Below, piece after piece: positions 12,614 through 14,760 of a DNA stretch of 14,760 nt. The stretch spans positions 1 to 14,760 of the forward strand of contig JAITDR010000065.1 of assembly GCA_031282465.1 (NCBI GenBank), in the 5' to 3' direction. Within the stretch, counting starts at the first letter, position 1. The number at the start of each line of letters is the position of its first letter. The notes below the pieces were generated by a model, which saw only the letters and a list, made by a program, of their open reading frames with translations, was not told where the DNA came from and did not search any database. Position numbers and translations under genes: made by a program. The stretch is from Desulfovibrio sp. (GTDB taxonomy: Bacteria > Desulfobacterota > Desulfovibrionia > Desulfovibrionales > Desulfovibrionaceae).

Positions 12614-14760
12614 ATGGATCTTCAGACCCTGCGTAATCCCGAAGCAGCGCGTACCCTGCGCGGAACGCTGGATCGCGTGGTCTTTCACAACGAAGACAGC
12701 GGCTGGACCGTGCTGCGCCTGAAACTGCAAAGCAGCGCGGACCCGGTCACGGTAATCGGATACATGCCTGATCCGCAACCGGGCACGGCTTTGAGCGTCA
12801 CCGGAGTCTGGGTCAATGACCAGCGCTGGGGGCGGCAGTTCAAAATGGACGGGTTTGAAACCCTGCTTCCGGCCACGGTCGAAGGCATCCGCCACTACCT
12901 CGGGTCCGGCCTGCTCAAGGGCATCGGCAAACGCATGGCCCAGCGCATCGTGGACCGTTTCGGACCGGAAACTTTCAAAATACTCGACGAAGAACCGGAG
13001 CGTCTCAGCGAGGTCAAGGGCATTTCCGCGCGCAAGGCGGAGGAAGTCAAGTCCGCATGGTCGGAGCACCGGGGCATACGGGATTTGATCATCTTTCTGC
13101 AGCCGCACGGCATATCCACCGCGTATGCCGTACGCATTTTCAAGCAGTACGGGGGTGATGCCCTGGCCGTCGTGCGCTCCAACCCATACCGTCTTGCCAT
13201 GGATATCCGGGGCATAGGTTTCCCCACGGCCGACGCCGTGGCCCTGAAGCTGGGCTTCGACCCGGCCGGGGACCTGCGGGCCGAAGCCGGGCTGTTGCAC
13301 CAGCTCAACCGTTTCAGCGACGAGGGCAATGTTTTCTATCCCCTGGAAGAGCTTATCCACGCCTGTGCGGACGAACTGGGCATGGAAACGGCCGTGCTGC
13401 GCAAGGCCGTCGAAAGTCTGAGTCGGGAAAAACGCATTGTTGTAGAAGAGTTGGAGGAGAACGGGGAGAGGTTCCGCGCCGTCTATCAGTCCCGGTTCCA
13501 CTATTACGAATGCGGCACGGCGACGCGTCTGCTCAGAATCCTCAAGTCGCCCAAGTCGACGTACTTCAAAGATCCCGCGAGGTTGTTGCAGGGCGTGCTG
13601 AACATGCTTCCCCTGCGTCTGGCCGACGAGCAGACGGAAGCCGCGCGCGCCGCCCTGCACGGCAAGGTGCTGGTCGTCACCGGCGGCCCCGGAACCGGCA
13701 AGACCACGGTGATCAACGCGATCATCCGGCTTTTCGAAAAGAGCGATGCAAAGGTTCTGCTGGCCGCGCCGACCGGACGGGCCGCAAAACGCATGACGGA
13801 GGCCACGGAACGCACGGCCAAAACCATACATCGCCTGCTGGAGTACAGTCCCCGTGACGACGCCTTCCAGCGCAACGAAGACCATCCTCTGGCCTGCGGG
13901 CTTCTGGTCATTGATGAAGCCTCCATGCTGGACGCCATGCTCATGTATCACCTGCTGAAAGCCGTGCCTCTGGGGGCGACGCTGGTGCTGGTCGGGGACG
14001 TGAACCAGTTGCCGTCCGTAGGCCCCGGCAATGTGCTGGGGGACATCATCGCCTCCGGCGCGGTCGACGTCGTGCGTCTTACGGAGGTTTTCCGTCAGGC
14101 GGCGGAAAGCAGTATTATCGTCAACGCCCACCGCATCAATCAGGGCGAGGCGCCGGAACTGCGCCGCGCGGAGCATGGGCTGTCCGACTTCTATTTCATC
14201 CGCCGCGATGACCCGGAAGAGGCCGCGCAACTTATTGTGGAACTGGTCGCCAAGCGCATTCCCGGGCGTTTCCGTCTGCATCCCGTGGATGATATACAGG
14301 TGCTGACCCCCATGCACAAGGGATCGGCCGGGGTAACGGAACTGAATCTGCGTCTTCAGGAGGCGCTGAACCGGCAGGACGCATGGGTGAAGCGGGGCGA
14401 GCGGCGCTTTTACCTGGGCGACAAAGTGATGCAGTTGCGCAACAATTACGACAAGGACGTCTACAACGGCGACATAGGGCGCATCTGTCTCGTCAATCCG
14501 GAAGAAAAAGAGCTGACCGTGCGCTATGACGACAAGAACGTGCTGTATGCCTTCGACGAGTTGGATGAAATCACGACAGCTTACGCGGTAAGCGTGCATA
14601 AAGCCCAGGGATCGGAATATCCGGCCGTGGTCATGCCCGTCCTGGTCCAGCATTACATGCTGTTGCAGCGCAACCTCCTGTATACCGGGGTCACGCGGGG
14701 CAAGAGGCTTGTGATCCTGGTGGGGTCTCCCAAGGCTCTGCACATAGCCGTGCGGAACAA
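12614..14760 (+). CDS. recD2: RecD2-type ATP-dependent DNA helicase; 3' end outside window
   Basis: The frame is open from the ATG at 12614 to the window end: 715 full codons of a family usually around 720-750 residues, so little is missing. RecD2 is a superfamily 1B 5'-3' helicase acting in DNA repair outside RecBCD. The N-terminal OB-like part (GTLDRVVFHNEDSGWTVLRL) is followed by helix-hairpin-helix repeats (LLKGIGKRMAQRIVDRFG, EVKGISARKAEEV). The helicase core shows Walker A GGPGTGKTT (357-365, K363), APTGRAAKRM, Walker B VIDEAS (D434, E435), GDVNQLPSVGPGNVL, TEVFRQ, VHKAQGSE and YTGVTRGKRLVIL. Upstream only GAGAGA (12605-12610) could serve as ribosome site, so initiation may be weak or coupled to hflX. 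A 731-residue ORF on the opposite strand is its shadow. Confidence 0.95.
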   Translation, partial: MDLQTLRNPEAARTLRGTLDRVVFHNEDSGWTVLRLKLQSSADPVTVIGYMPDPQPGTALSVTGVWVNDQRWGRQFKMDGFETLLPATVEGIRHYLGSGLLKGIGKRMAQRIVDRFGPETFKILDEEPERLSEVKGISARKAEEVKSAWSEHRGIRDLIIFLQPHGISTAYAVRIFKQYGGDALAVVRSNPYRLAMDIRGIGFPTADAVALKLGFDPAGDLRAEAGLLHQLNRFSDEGNVFYPLEELIHACADELGMETAVLRKAVESLSREKRIVVEELEENGERFRAVYQSRFHYYECGTATRLLRILKSPKSTYFKDPARLLQGVLNMLPLRLADEQTEAARAALHGKVLVVTGGPGTGKTTVINAIIRLFEKSDAKVLLAAPTGRAAKRMTEATERTAKTIHRLLEYSPRDDAFQRNEDHPLACGLLVIDEASMLDAMLMYHLLKAVPLGATLVLVGDVNQLPSVGPGNVLGDIIASGAVDVVRLTEVFRQAAESSIIVNAHRINQGEAPELRRAEHGLSDFYFIRRDDPEEAAQLIVELVAKRIPGRFRLHPVDDIQVLTPMHKGSAGVTELNLRLQEALNRQDAWVKRGERRFYLGDKVMQLRNNYDKDVYNGDIGRICLVNPEEKELTVRYDDKNVLYAFDELDEITTAYAVSVHKAQGSEYPAVVMPVLVQHYMLLQRNLLYTGVTRGKRLVILVGSPKALHIAVRN

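Noticed and set aside
12548..14743. 731-residue ORF on the minus strand
   Set aside because: The plus strand carries an unmistakable RecD2 with all its helicase motifs over the same bases. The minus reading has no recognisable domains and reflects GC-rich codon use.

Overview
The window is GC-rich bacterial DNA, most likely from a sulfate-reducing deltaproteobacterium of the Desulfovibrionaceae. This is inferred from a 62-residue ferredoxin that looks like the Desulfovibrio 7Fe ferredoxins, a stand-alone IMP cyclohydrolase, an HflX with a long N-terminal extension, and large tandem hybrid sensor kinases. All genes read on the + strand. The first (1-1191) and last (12614-14760) run off the window edges. 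The many long ORFs on the minus strand look like shadows of GC-rich genes.

Region 1 (1-9452) is a tandem array of four related hybrid histidine kinases. Gene 1 shows only its C-terminal part (end of a receiver, linker, Hpt, helical tail). Gene 2 (1306-3807) is membrane-bound: two TM segments around a Cache-like sensor, then HisKA, HATPase, REC and Hpt. Gene 3 (3797-6898, overlapping gene 2 by 11 nt) is predicted cytosolic: GAF, PAS, HisKA, HATPase, degenerate REC, REC, Hpt and helical tail. Gene 4 (7002-9452) has the same head as gene 3 but stops after its REC and has no Hpt. The proteins are mosaics: gene 3 has a gene-4-like head and a gene-1/2-like tail. No output regulator is visible. Phosphate would flow His-Asp-His within each protein, or gene 4 could borrow a neighbour's Hpt.

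Region 2 (9453-14760) is a housekeeping block. It starts with a good sigma70-type promoter, a small 7Fe ferredoxin gene and its short intrinsic terminator. Then come a PurH-type IMP cyclohydrolase without the transformylase half, an HflX GTPase that appears to start at an AUA codon, and a RecD2-type helicase cut by the window end.

The most unusual signal crosses gene boundaries. Degenerate units of about 72 nt (24 codons) with the core GCAGAC...CTCCGGRCAAAGYCCGGA, containing a small inverted repeat, sit in frame inside unrelated proteins. They occur in the REC-Hpt linkers of kinase genes 1 and 2, inside the Hpt domain of gene 1 (net 144 nt, two units) and gene 2 (net 72 nt, one unit), and in a loop of the IMP cyclohydrolase. 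A weaker, hairpin-bearing version may lie in the HflX linker. Kinase gene 3 keeps what looks like the empty site. This resembles, by analogy only, the protein-coding palindromic elements of Rickettsia. I know of no description of this family, but I could not search for one.
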